A stretch of 64,000 bases of DNA from Blautia massiliensis (ex Durand et al. 2017) (GCF_001487165.1 NZ_LN913006.1:865292-929291), one strand, 5' to 3'; counted from the first letter of the stretch, positions 17,326-25,475 are shown. Translations and numbers: made by a program. The notes: generated by a model not told the origin, from the sequence alone.

Positions 17326-17590
17326 GACGTGCGAAGGAGTGGAGTGCTAGAGTGAAGGCGTGAGTTTAAAGAATATAGCGAAAAGAGTTGCTGACATGCG
17401 AAAGGGGAGATAGGCTAGAGTGAAAGTGTGAAGTTTGTAGAAGCAGAGCATCAACGATGAAAGCACCGGTTGATGTGCGAAGGAGTGGAAGGCTATATTG
17501 GAGACGTGAGGTTGAAGAATATAGTGAAAAGAGCTGTTGACGTGTGGCATAGGGAATGTGCTGGAGTGAGCTAGGGTGAAAGCACCGTGT
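17326..17590. repeat. Four degenerate tandem repeats between the two palindromes
   Basis: Units start with GAC/TGTGCGAAGGAGTGGA-like sequence at 17326 (67 bp), 17393 (79 bp), 17472 (67 bp) and 17539 (about 52 bp). Shared pieces include GCTAGAGTGAA, GAATATAGYGAAAAGAG and GAAAGCACC. No frame is protein-like. The repeats fill the space between the palindromes at 17116-17324 and 17620-17829. Confidence 0.6.
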
Positions 17591-17619
17591 CTGAGGAAAT
17601 TTCACGCATACAAAAGCCA

Positions 17620-17829
17620 GCAGGGAACCGCCCTGGCGTAGTGGGATGTTCTGCAGGAGTCCTGCTGATTCTTAGGTGGTGTGGTTTCTGCGTTATTCCA
17701 AAAAGTTCTGCTGTCTGAGCGGCTTGACGCGAGTTCAGAACTTTTTGGAATGGTTTTAGCAGAAGCCGCAGCACCTTAGAAGCCAGCGGACGACGAAGCC
17801 CTTCCCGCTACGCCAGGGCGGTTCCCTGC
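17620..17829. repeat. Long imperfect palindrome, copy 2 (about 210 bp)
   Basis: GCAGGGAACCGCCCTGGCGT at the left pairs perfectly with its complement ending at 17829. A perfect inner stem (ATTCCAAAAAGTTCTG with its complement) caps a 25-nt loop. The right arm, read in reverse, contains GGGCTTCGTCG, CTGGCTTCTAAGG and TCTGCTAAAACC, in the same order as in the copy at 17116-17324. The loops also align, so the two are homologous and in opposite orientation. Confidence 0.75.
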
Positions 17830-17859
17830 GTACGTTCATTATTATAATATAGATATTTC

Positions 17860-18150
17860 CTACATAAAGTGATTCTTAGCCGCTTCTTCCTCAGCCAGAC
17901 GAACCGTCTCACCGGAAGGATTGGAGATCACTGCTGAAGCTACGATCTCACAAGGCGGGTTTCCCTTTACACTGTCAATGGCAGCTGTAACGGCAGAAAC
18001 ATCACCGGTCAGAAAAACAGTGGCATGTCCACCACACTTTGTCTGCCAGGTAAGAAAAGAAACATCAGAAGTCTTCAGCATCTGGTCGATCACCAGGATT
18101 GCATTACTGCTGCCAACAACCTCAACTAAACCAAAAGCACCATAATTCAT
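17860..18150 (-). CDS. Bacterial microcompartment shell protein (BMC-H type)
   Basis: A 96-aa single BMC-domain protein, the size of hexameric shell subunits (PduA/EutM/CcmK class). It shows the GAFGLVEVVGSSNAILVIDQMLKTSDV helix-strand pattern and VFLTGDVSAVTAAIDSV. The loop facing the pore is KCGGH, not the common K-x-G-S-G type. It is the second gene of a two-gene unit with another BMC protein, with AAGGGGG upstream as ribosome site. No enzymes of any known microcompartment are nearby, so this is an orphan or satellite shell locus. Confidence 0.88.
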   Translation of the reverse strand: MNYGAFGLVEVVGSSNAILVIDQMLKTSDVSFLTWQTKCGGHATVFLTGDVSAVTAAIDSVKGNPPCEIVASAVISNPSGETVRLAEEEAAKNHFM

Positions 18151-18166
18151 AAATCCGTCGCCCCCT

Positions 18167-18466
18167 TTATTTATTGATCGTCATCTTCAGTGCGATCTCA
18201 GTATCCTCAGAAGGAGAAGCGATCACAGTATGAGAAACAACCTTACCAAGAGGTTTGGCTGCCTCCAGCGCAACCTCCATAGCTGCATTAACGTCAGAAA
18301 CAGAACCACGCATCTTGACACAGGCGCCACTCTTCAGACGGTTACGCTCAACACTTTGGATCCTGACATTGGCTGCTTTGGAAGCAGCATCAAGAGCAAC
18401 AAAACAGGCAACCAGGTTATCAAGCTCAAAAACACCTACAGCCATGCCCTTATAATTATTATCCAT
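18167..18466 (-). CDS. Bacterial microcompartment shell protein (BMC-H type)
   Basis: A 99-aa BMC-domain protein (GMAVGVFELDNLVACFVALDAASKAANVRI, then VKMRGSVSDVNAAMEVALEAA). It is the first gene of the pair, with GGAGGT before the ATG and a clear promoter upstream. Only 16 bp separate it from the second shell gene. A hexamer-forming single BMC domain is expected from length. The cargo is unknown and must be encoded elsewhere, or the pair makes structures of its own. Confidence 0.88.
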   Translation of the reverse strand: MDNNYKGMAVGVFELDNLVACFVALDAASKAANVRIQSVERNRLKSGACVKMRGSVSDVNAAMEVALEAAKPLGKVVSHTVIASPSEDTEIALKMTINK

Positions 18467-18551
18467 AAAAATACCTCCATGCGGAACAGATTCCCAGTGA
18501 TGTGGTTTTTCGACCGATTTTACGTGGAATCATTACCGTTTTTATGGCTTT

Positions 18552-18580
18552 ATTATAACTTTTTTAGACAAAAATAGCAA
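18552..18580 (-). promoter_or_regulatory. Promoter of the BMC shell gene pair
   Basis: On the minus strand TTGCTA (-35), a 17-bp spacer and a perfect TATAAT (-10), about 85 bp upstream of the first shell gene. The pair therefore has its own transcription start. Confidence 0.65.
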
Positions 18581-18606
18581 GAAATAAATACACGGATAAT
18601 CAGATA

Positions 18607-18754
18607 GTTACTGTCCATTCCGTTTTCAGCAACATGCTTCGCGATGTACAGAATTTATGCTGATCGCATAAGTTCGCGCGGTATGTCTCGGGTTTTCTGT
18701 GATCTTCGCTCACAAAAAACAGTTTGCGGGATATTACAGTGAACAAACAGTAAC
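18607..18754. repeat. Possible 148-bp repeat element bounded by GTTACTGT inverted repeats
   Basis: GTTACTGT (18607-18614) and ACAGTAAC (18747-18754) bound a non-coding stretch with several internal small hairpins (for example CTGTGA...TCACA). It fills the gap of about 390 bp between the shell genes and the MATE gene. It resembles dispersed non-coding repeats of Lachnospiraceae, but I cannot confirm copies. Confidence 0.35.
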
Positions 18755-18789
18755 GTCTGATATTTCCACAGCAGCCTTACAGGGAAATA

Positions 18790-18818
18790 TTTACTTTGCA
18801 TATCAGATATAGTATTAT
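18790..18818 (+). promoter_or_regulatory. Promoter of the MATE transporter gene
   Basis: TTTACT (-35), 17 bp, TATTAT (-10). The expected start of transcription lies about 28 bp before the ATG at 18853. Confidence 0.5.
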
Positions 18819-18852
18819 TTACAATAGTAAAAAAGCAGGAAGGTGTAAAGAA

Positions 18853-20214
18853 ATGCAGACACATCAAACAGACTTTTCAACAGGAAATGTCTATCGTAAC
18901 ATTATGGAGGTAGCTGTGCCGATGATCATTGCACAGATCCTGAACCTCCTTTACAACATTGTGGATCGGATCTATATCGGAAGGATTCCTGAGATCGGAG
19001 CCACTGCACTGACAGGAGTGGGACTGTGTTTTCCTATTATCACCCTGATCACCGCATTTACCTATCTTTTTGGAAATGGAGGAGCACCGCTTTGCTCCAT
19101 GGAACGGGGAAGAGGAAACCGGGAAGAAGCAGAAATGCTCATGGGAAACACCTTTGTGATGCTGATCGGCACAGGAGTGATCCTGACAGCCATTGGCCTT
19201 ATCTTTTACAGACCGATCCTATATGCCTTTGGCGCCAGTGATGTAACCTTTTCCTATGCGTCAGACTACATAAGGATCTATCTTCTGGGAACCCTGTTTG
19301 TGATGATCACTCTGGGAATGAACCCGTTTATCAACAGCCAGGGCTTTGGAAACACAGGGATGCTCACGATACTGATCGGTGCTGTACTGAACATTCTTCT
19401 GGATCCCCTGTTTATCTTTGGGATGCACATGGGAGTCCGGGGAGCGGCTTTGGCGACTATCATTTCCCAGTTCTGTTCCGCCATCTGGGTCTTACGCTTC
19501 CTTACAGGAAAAAAGGCGATCCTGAACCTGAAAAAAAGCGCCATGAGGATCTCCTGGAAAAGAGTGGGCAGTATCGTAAGCCTGGGTATGTCCGGTTTTT
19601 TTATGGCATTTACAAACAGTCTTGTGCAGGTGGTATGCAATGCCACACTCCAGACCTGGGGTGGTGATATCTACGTTGGTGTCATGACAGTTTTAAATTC
19701 TGTCCGTGACATTTTCGCCATGCCGGTCCATGGGCTTACTACAGGTGCTTCTCCGGTCATGAGCTTCAATTATGGAGAAAAAGCATACGACAGAGTCAAA
19801 AAAGCAATTAAATTTATTACAGCTGTCTGTGTGATCTATACCCTGGCAGGCTGGGGAATCCTGAAGCTGCTTCCGGAATTTTTCATCCGGATCTTTAACA
19901 GCGATCCCGGGCTTCTGGAAAAGGGAGTTCCTGCCCTTCATATTTACTTTTTCGGCTTCTGCTTTATGGCATTGCAGTTTACCGGACAAAGCGTGTTCGT
20001 GGCACTGGGAAAGGCAAAAAAGGCCACCTTTTTTTCTCTGCTCCGAAAGGTAGTGATCGTAGTACCGCTGACGCTCCTGCTGCCTTCTGTGAATGGCCTG
20101 GGAACAGACGGCGTGTTCTGGGCGGAACCGGTTTCCAACCTTGTAGGCGGCTGTGCATGCTTTTTCACCATGCTGGCGACGGTACTGCCGGAGCTGAACA
20201 AACGTAAGGCATAA
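18853..20214 (+). CDS. MATE family efflux transporter
   Basis: A 453-aa polytopic protein of the MATE (multidrug and toxic compound extrusion) family with two six-helix halves. Recognisable segments are PMIIAQILNLLYNIVDRIYIG (helix 1), ALTGVGLCFP, NPFINSQGFGNTGMLT, and the second half from GMSGFFMAFTNS. It should export a cationic drug or metabolite using Na+ or H+. The ATG at 18853 is preferred over one at 18796 because AGGAAGGTG precedes it and the longer start would lie within the promoter. The substrate is unknown. Confidence 0.9.
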   Translation: MQTHQTDFSTGNVYRNIMEVAVPMIIAQILNLLYNIVDRIYIGRIPEIGATALTGVGLCFPIITLITAFTYLFGNGGAPLCSMERGRGNREEAEMLMGNTFVMLIGTGVILTAIGLIFYRPILYAFGASDVTFSYASDYIRIYLLGTLFVMITLGMNPFINSQGFGNTGMLTILIGAVLNILLDPLFIFGMHMGVRGAALATIISQFCSAIWVLRFLTGKKAILNLKKSAMRISWKRVGSIVSLGMSGFFMAFTNSLVQVVCNATLQTWGGDIYVGVMTVLNSVRDIFAMPVHGLTTGASPVMSFNYGEKAYDRVKKAIKFITAVCVIYTLAGWGILKLLPEFFIRIFNSDPGLLEKGVPALHIYFFGFCFMALQFTGQSVFVALGKAKKATFFSLLRKVVIVVPLTLLLPSVNGLGTDGVFWAEPVSNLVGGCACFFTMLATVLPELNKRKA

Positions 20215-20344
20215 GACGGGCCGGATAAAGGTTTGCGGGAAATTTTGATATGTGTTAGAATGGACAGGATGATTTTTCTGCAAACTAAGCAGAAATCTTA
20301 AGAAGGGCCGGCGTATGGCCGGGCAGGAATGAGAGGAAAACATA

Positions 20345-21592
20345 ATGGCTTTATTTCAGGCATTTCGGGCAGTAAGACCTGCTTCGGAAAAAGCAGAAAA
20401 GGTGGCTGCACTTCCCTATGACGTAGTCAGCAGAGAAGAAGCGAGAGAGATCGGGGAAAAAAATCCGGAATCTTTTCTCCATATAGACCGTGCGGAGATG
20501 GATCTGGACCCGGAAACTGATCTTTATGATCCGAAGGTTTATCAGAAGGCAAGGGAAAATCTGGATCGTTTCCAGAAAGAAGGGATCCTGATCCAGGATG
20601 AGAAACCGAACTATTATCTGTATGAACTGATCCGTAAGGGAAGATCCCAGACCGGGATCGTAGGTGTCAGTTCCATTGATGATTACATGAATGGTGTGAT
20701 CAAAAAGCATGAGCTTACAAGAGAGGATAAGGAGCAGGATCGCATCCGTCATGTGGATGTCTGTGATGCCAACACAGGCCCTATTTTTCTGGCGTGCAGA
20801 TATCCGGCAGAGCTTCTTACTCTTATGGAAGAATGGAAAAATGCACATGTTCCTGTGTATGATTTTACTTCCGATGACGAGATCACACATCGTGTATGGG
20901 TCGTAGATGAGGAAGAAAAGATCCGGACTATACATAGTCTTTTTGGCGGAATCTCCTCTATCTATATTGCTGATGGTCACCACAGAGCAGCCTCCGCAGT
21001 AAAGGTTGGACAGAAGAGAAGAGCGGAGCATCCGGACTACACCGGAAAAGAAGAATTTAACTTTTTCCTGTCAGTGGTATTTCCGTATGACCAGCTGACC
21101 ATCCTTCCGTATCACAGGATCGTAAAGGATATCAAGGGTATGGAACCCAAAGCCTTTATCGGAAGCATGAAGTTTAATTTTGAGCTGATGGCAATGCCGG
21201 GATTTCCATGTAAACCGGTGGAGAAACACTGCTTCGGGCTGTATGTAGACGGAGAATGGTTCCATCTGAAGGCATATCCGGATATCTATGCGGGTAAAGA
21301 CAGCGTAGGTCAGCTGGATGTGTCTATTCTTCAGGATAAGGTCCTGGGTCCGGTTCTGGGGATCAGTGACCCGCGTACCGATGAGAGGATCCGCTTTATG
21401 GGAGGAAACCACAGACTGAAGGATCTGGCAGCAGCTGCAGATGAGACAGGAGGAGCTGCCTTTGCCATGTATCCTACATCCATGGAGGAGCTGATGACGA
21501 TCGCAGACGAGGGTAAGCTTATGCCGCCAAAGAGCACCTGGTTTGAACCGAAGCTCCGCAGTGGTCTTTTTATCCATAAGCTTTCAGACTGA
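20345..21592 (+). CDS. DUF1015 family protein
   Basis: A 415-aa soluble protein of the DUF1015 family. It has the conserved N-terminus FRAVRP...KVAALPYDVVSREEAREI and NPESFLHIDRAE, and the central YIADGHHRAASA motif (about 211), which suggests a nucleotide or phosphate site. The function is not established. In gut Firmicutes it is often near serine or one-carbon genes, which are not seen here. The ATG is preceded by GAGAGGAAAA. A -10-like TTAGAAT near 20258 could be its promoter. Confidence 0.88.
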   Translation: MALFQAFRAVRPASEKAEKVAALPYDVVSREEAREIGEKNPESFLHIDRAEMDLDPETDLYDPKVYQKARENLDRFQKEGILIQDEKPNYYLYELIRKGRSQTGIVGVSSIDDYMNGVIKKHELTREDKEQDRIRHVDVCDANTGPIFLACRYPAELLTLMEEWKNAHVPVYDFTSDDEITHRVWVVDEEEKIRTIHSLFGGISSIYIADGHHRAASAVKVGQKRRAEHPDYTGKEEFNFFLSVVFPYDQLTILPYHRIVKDIKGMEPKAFIGSMKFNFELMAMPGFPCKPVEKHCFGLYVDGEWFHLKAYPDIYAGKDSVGQLDVSILQDKVLGPVLGISDPRTDERIRFMGGNHRLKDLAAAADETGGAAFAMYPTSMEELMTIADEGKLMPPKSTWFEPKLRSGLFIHKLSD

Positions 21593-21716
21593 TGCCGGAG
21601 GCTTTATAGATTTTTAATAAAATGGTCAGGAAAATCTTAGGAAATCACTACAGATTGCTCACATTTGTCCGGTAAGATACAAGTATATGCTGAGCAAACG
21701 CGAAAGAGGGGTTTTC

Positions 21717-22361
21717 ATGACAAACGAACAGTATTACGATTGCATCCAGCCATATCAGAACGCATGTCAGATCATGCGCGCCAAGCTTGAGGTGCTCAAC
21801 GGAAGCCTGTATCAGAAGTCTTCCGTATCTCCGATCCACAATATCCAGGAACGGATCAAATCCAAGAAGAGCATCGAAAAGAAGCTGGAGAAGCTGGGAC
21901 ATTCGGACAGTGTGCAGAACGCCAAGGATCATCTCCGGGATATCGCTGGGATCCGTGTGATCTGCTACTTTATTGATGATATATACAATCTTGTAAATGC
22001 GCTGAAGCGGCAGAGTGAACTGATCTTTATCAGGGAAAAGGATTACATACAGAATCCCAAGCCTAACGGATACCGCAGCTTTCACGTGATCATTGCAGTT
22101 CCGGTGTATTATCTGGATACCATGGAGTATTTTCCGGTGGAGATCCAGCTGAGGACGATGACCATGGATCTCTGGGCAAGCATGGAGCACCGTGTCTGTT
22201 ACAAGAAGCTTCCGGAACACAGGGATGAGCTGGCGGAGGCCTTCTGTCAGTATGCAGATATCCTTGGAAAGATCGAGGAACAGTTTGAAGCCTACAATGA
22301 AACAGGAATGCTGGAGGAGATCACACCTGCCCAGATTACTGAGAATCCGACGGAGGGATAG
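21717..22361 (+). CDS. Small alarmone synthetase (RelQ/YjbM-like GTP pyrophosphokinase)
   Basis: A 214-aa single-domain (p)ppGpp synthetase. The RelA/SpoT synthetase motifs are all present: KDHLRDIAGIRVICYFIDDIY, KPNGYRSFHVII and VEIQLRTMTMDLWASMEH. It lacks the HD hydrolase, TGS and ACT domains of long RSH proteins, so it probably makes (p)ppGpp in response to envelope or other stress. The ATG at 21717 is chosen over 21687 because AGAGGGG stands just before it. Confidence 0.92.
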   Translation: MTNEQYYDCIQPYQNACQIMRAKLEVLNGSLYQKSSVSPIHNIQERIKSKKSIEKKLEKLGHSDSVQNAKDHLRDIAGIRVICYFIDDIYNLVNALKRQSELIFIREKDYIQNPKPNGYRSFHVIIAVPVYYLDTMEYFPVEIQLRTMTMDLWASMEHRVCYKKLPEHRDELAEAFCQYADILGKIEEQFEAYNETGMLEEITPAQITENPTEG

Positions 22362-22363
22362 GA

Positions 22364-22555
22364 ATGGAGATCGAAGAGGAATTTATATCCGGTTTCTGCC
22401 GTACCATGAACGGGGGCGAAACCGTCTGCTGTGAGTATACACGGCAGGAGGACAGCAGCAGGAAGCTGACCTTTATGGACTGCGCGCATGAAAGATGTGT
22501 AAACACAGGCGCCTGTGAGATCTTCAAACAGGCCCATGAGCTGGAGCAGAAATAA
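22364..22555 (+). CDS. Small Cys-rich hypothetical protein
   Basis: A 63-aa protein with six Cys (FCRTM, VCCEY, DCAHERCVNTGACEIF). The C-x4-C-x4-C cluster near 40-50 suggests metal binding. It begins 2 bp after the alarmone synthetase stop, with GGAGGGATAGG overlapping that stop, so it is probably co-translated. yedF follows 84 bp later. I do not recognise the family. Confidence 0.6.
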   Translation: MEIEEEFISGFCRTMNGGETVCCEYTRQEDSSRKLTFMDCAHERCVNTGACEIFKQAHELEQK

Positions 22556-22639
22556 AAGATCAAAGAAAAGAAAACAGCGAAAAAGCAATAATGATAAAAC
22601 AGCAATTATAAAAAATCACAGAATACAGGAGGAGTGAGT

Positions 22640-23251
22640 ATGAAGCACACAGTAGATGCAATGGGGAAACAGTGTCCGATCCCGGTTGTAATGACCAAGA
22701 AGATCCTTGACAAGGCAGAGCAGGGAGACGAGATCTTGATCCTGGTAGACAACGAAACAGCAGTAAACAATTTGAGCAGACTTGCCGGAAGTACCGGATG
22801 CAGTTTCGTATCCAGAAAAACAGAAGGTGGTTACGAGATCAATATGACAGTAAAATCTGATCCTGCTGCAAGAAGCCAGGCAGAGCCTGAGATCGTCTGC
22901 ACACCGGCTGTTCCGCAGGGAGATTATACCGTTGCCATCACTTCCGATAAGATGGGAGATGGAGATCCGGAGCTTGGCGGGATCCTGATCAAGGGATTTG
23001 TGTATGCGCTGACACAGCTGGAGACACCGCCGTCAGTTATGCTGTTTTATAATGGCGGAGCCAGACTTACTGCACAGGATTCACCATGTATCGAAGACCT
23101 TAAGACCTTACAGGAGCAGGGAACCGAGATTCTGACCTGCGGAACCTGCGTGAACTTCTACGGACTGAAGGAACCGGCAGTGGGAACCGTAACAAATATG
23201 TATACCATAGCGGAAAAGCTCACAAAAGCAGGAAAAGTGATCCGCCCGTAA
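22640..23251 (+). CDS. yedF: Sulfurtransferase-like selenium metabolism protein YedF
   Basis: A 203-aa protein. The N-terminal TusA/SirA-like domain has the catalytic-type Cys motif MGKQCPIPVVMTKK. The C-terminal DsrE-like domain includes LFYNGGARLTAQDSP and the Cys pair TCGTCVNFYGL (about 168-172). The two-domain form belongs to the selenium-metabolism YedF group that occurs with SelD. AGGAGG (22627-22632) is 7 bp before the ATG at 22640. It belongs functionally with yqeB/yqeC/mocA upstream and the aminotransferase/xdhC genes downstream, although unrelated genes and an IS607-type element separate them. Confidence 0.9.
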   Translation: MKHTVDAMGKQCPIPVVMTKKILDKAEQGDEILILVDNETAVNNLSRLAGSTGCSFVSRKTEGGYEINMTVKSDPAARSQAEPEIVCTPAVPQGDYTVAITSDKMGDGDPELGGILIKGFVYALTQLETPPSVMLFYNGGARLTAQDSPCIEDLKTLQEQGTEILTCGTCVNFYGLKEPAVGTVTNMYTIAEKLTKAGKVIRP

Positions 23252-23657
23252 ACAGAAAAACATATAGAAACAACAAAAGCATATAGAAACTTACAGAAGC
23301 AGACAGAAACAAATAGAAATATACAGAAATGCCGCAGAGCCATTTTGAAGCCTGCGGCATTTCTGACATCCAGTTGGTATCTGGTTGATATCCGGTTATG
23401 AGCAAGCAACGAAGCGGATCGGGAATATCCGCCTGACTTAGCTCCGAACTTACAATTCCACATCAAGCTGCTGCTGCCACTCAAAATGTGATTAAACATA
23501 CTCACATCGAGATAATGCGGATTCTCACGAATACCGCTTACTGTTTCTTTGTGTATGCTTTTGAGTAACCGGAGTTATCTCTACTCACAGATCCTAAGTA
23601 CACTCCACAGTCGTTAATTCCCGAAATAGCCTTCGGTACATACTTACGTTTGCGGGA
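23252..23657. other. Intergenic region: repeats, terminator-like hairpin and IS607-type right end
   Basis: Positions 23261-23330 hold imperfect repeats of CATATAGAAAC / CAGACAGAAAC / AAATAGAAAT. A perfect 13-bp stem AGAAATGCCGCAG (23325-23337) with CTGCGGCATTTCT (23352-23364) is a likely yedF terminator, although its T-run is short. Three 11-bp repeats of the type RTATCYGGTTG follow (about 23367-23399). From about 23400 to 23657 the minus strand is the expected site of the tnpB omega-RNA and the element's right end. Confidence 0.55.
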
Positions 23658-24821
23658 TCATGCAACTTCGTAAGTCTCTGCATCTCTCAGATTCCGTGCT
23701 GCATTGAGATCTCTGTCCTCAATATATCCACATGTGCATCTGTAGATCCTGTCTGAAAGTTTCAGATCTTTTTTAATACAGCTGCAGCAGTGGCAGATCC
23801 TGGAAGATGGATACCATCGGTCAACTACTCTCAGTTCGATTCCATATTCAGCACATTTTGTTTTCAATTTTGTCCGGAATTCATAGAATTTCTGGGACGC
23901 AACTGCTTTTGAGAGATGCCGGTTCTTCATCATCCCGGATATGTTCAGATCCTCAATCGTTATATGAGACGGCTTGGTTTTCACTATCTCAGATATTACC
24001 TTGTTGATATGATCTGTACGGATATTTTCTATCCGATGATGAAGTTTCTGTACTTTAAGCTTTTGTTTGCATATATTTGCTCTTTGAGTGGTCTCCCCTT
24101 TCTTTAAGTTCTCATATTTACGGGAAAGCTTTCGCTGTGCCCGTCTTAATTGTTTCTCAAGTTTTCTAATCCGTGCTGTTTTATTGATATTTCTGTATAC
24201 AGTTCCATTTGATACAACTGCAAAGTCTTTCAGCCCCAGATCAATTCCAATCCCATCAGTGAAATTTCCATCTGCTTCCGGAGCAGGTATATCGACAAGT
24301 GCAGACACATAATATCTGCCTGCTTTCATGGAAACTGCCCCGCTTCGGATCACATATCCATCCTTAGAGGTCGGAATGTAACCTTTTTCTTTCAGCCTTA
24401 TCCAGCCAAGTGTTGGGATCTTGATCCTGTGACGTTCACAGAGACAGTCTTTGGGATTATTCTTTACAAAATACATTTTTACATCAGATCTTCCTTTTTT
24501 CTTATATCTCGGGAAACTACTCTGATGATGAAAAAATCTTGAAAAAGCGGTACAGGCATTTTCGATTGCATTCTTTACCGATTTGGAACTGACTTCTCTG
24601 ATCCAGAAATATTCCGGATGCCTTGGAAGGTATTCATTGTTCAGCCATACACTGAACGACTTGCCGCTCATAAATCTTTCACCGGCATCATAACGTTCTT
24701 TATTATGAAACAGGTAGAAATTATAAATATATCTGCATGTGCCGATTGTCTTATGTATTTTGATCTTCTGCTCTTCTGTAGGATCGATCTCTGTCTTGAA
24801 GCTCTTCAGCAATCTCCTCAT
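23658..24821 (-). CDS. tnpB: TnpB RNA-guided endonuclease (IS607-associated)
   Basis: A 387-aa TnpB with intact RuvC-like active site: GIDLGLKDFA (Asp), HITIEDLNISGM (Glu) and DRDLNAARNL (Asp). A Cys-rich zinc ribbon sits between the last two (ICHCCSCIK...YRCTCGY). The N-terminal helix-rich segment (KTEIDPTEEQKIKIHKTIGTCRYIYNFYL) is typical. TnpB cuts DNA guided by an omega-RNA read from its own 3' end and right flank, promoting retention of the element. It overlaps tnpA by 71 bp. It provides an intact comparison for the degenerate TnpB-related protein at 35697. Confidence 0.95.
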   Translation of the reverse strand: MRRLLKSFKTEIDPTEEQKIKIHKTIGTCRYIYNFYLFHNKERYDAGERFMSGKSFSVWLNNEYLPRHPEYFWIREVSSKSVKNAIENACTAFSRFFHHQSSFPRYKKKGRSDVKMYFVKNNPKDCLCERHRIKIPTLGWIRLKEKGYIPTSKDGYVIRSGAVSMKAGRYYVSALVDIPAPEADGNFTDGIGIDLGLKDFAVVSNGTVYRNINKTARIRKLEKQLRRAQRKLSRKYENLKKGETTQRANICKQKLKVQKLHHRIENIRTDHINKVISEIVKTKPSHITIEDLNISGMMKNRHLSKAVASQKFYEFRTKLKTKCAEYGIELRVVDRWYPSSRICHCCSCIKKDLKLSDRIYRCTCGYIEDRDLNAARNLRDAETYEVA

Positions 24822-25422
24822 CCTTTTCTATCTGTTTTTTATACTTACGAAGTCCATATAATCTACAGGAAAACACATGAAGGATGGAAATAATATCCTG
24901 TACAAGTTCTTCCTGTGGTGACAGTTCTTCATTGTTCACCACCAGTATCATTGTGTGGAATTTCATGCAGAATCTTTCAAACCAGTCGTATCCAAAACGG
25001 ATAAATCTGTCTTTATGCGTGATCACTATGGTTTTGACCTTCTGCTCCATGACTTCGTCCAGTAATCCATTCCATTTCTTGCGGTTATAATTAAGTCCGC
25101 TTCCATAGTCTTCAATGCACTGGTCTACGATCATTCCTCTGGCATTACAGAACTGACGCAGAAATGCTGTCTGATCTTGAAGATCATCCCTTTGGTTTTT
25201 GGTAGATACTCTTGCATAAATAACAACTTTTCGTTTATCATGTTCTATATTTATACCTTTAAATTGAAGATACTGGTCATATGTGTAATAACGTCTGTCT
25301 GTTGGAGTTCGGTTTGCTTTTAAGATTCCCTCTCTGTCCCATCTCTGAAGCGTTTTTACAGAAACACCTAATAATTCCGCAAAATCTTTTGGTTTATAAT
25401 TTGTGATATTTGATGTGTCCAT
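24751..25422 (-). CDS. tnpA: IS607 family serine-recombinase transposase
   Basis: A 223-aa protein. A MerR-like helix-turn-helix lies at the N-terminus (YKPKDFAELLGVSVKTLQRWDREGIL...RTPTDRRYYT). The serine recombinase domain starts at VVIYARVSTKNQRDDLQDQ, with the catalytic Ser in ARVST (about residue 71), and has IEDYGSGLNYNR and VITHKDRFIRFGYDWFE. This order (HTH first, catalytic domain second) is diagnostic of IS607. GGAGG precedes the ATG on the minus strand. Confidence 0.95.
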   Translation of the reverse strand: MDTSNITNYKPKDFAELLGVSVKTLQRWDREGILKANRTPTDRRYYTYDQYLQFKGINIEHDKRKVVIYARVSTKNQRDDLQDQTAFLRQFCNARGMIVDQCIEDYGSGLNYNRKKWNGLLDEVMEQKVKTIVITHKDRFIRFGYDWFERFCMKFHTMILVVNNEELSPQEELVQDIISILHVFSCRLYGLRKYKKQIEKDEEIAEELQDRDRSYRRAEDQNT

Positions 25423-25475
25423 AATATACCTCCATAAGTATATTTAAACACATTTAATATCTTTCTGCAATATAT

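Larger units (their letters stand above)
23400..25475 (-). mobile_element. IS607-family insertion sequence (tnpA + tnpB)
   Basis: A two-gene element: a serine recombinase of IS607 type with its DNA-binding N-terminus, overlapping a TnpB. IS607 elements have no inverted repeats and make no long target duplication, so the ends are approximate. The right edge must be at or before the stop codon of the symporter gene (25476-25478). The element lies between yedF and the symporter/aminotransferase/xdhC genes and probably split an older selenium gene cluster. Both genes look intact, so it may be active or recently so. Confidence 0.8.

Noticed and set aside
17326..17590. CRISPR array
   Set aside because: The repeats are 52-79 bp, degenerate over their whole length, lack constant spacers and have no cas genes nearby.
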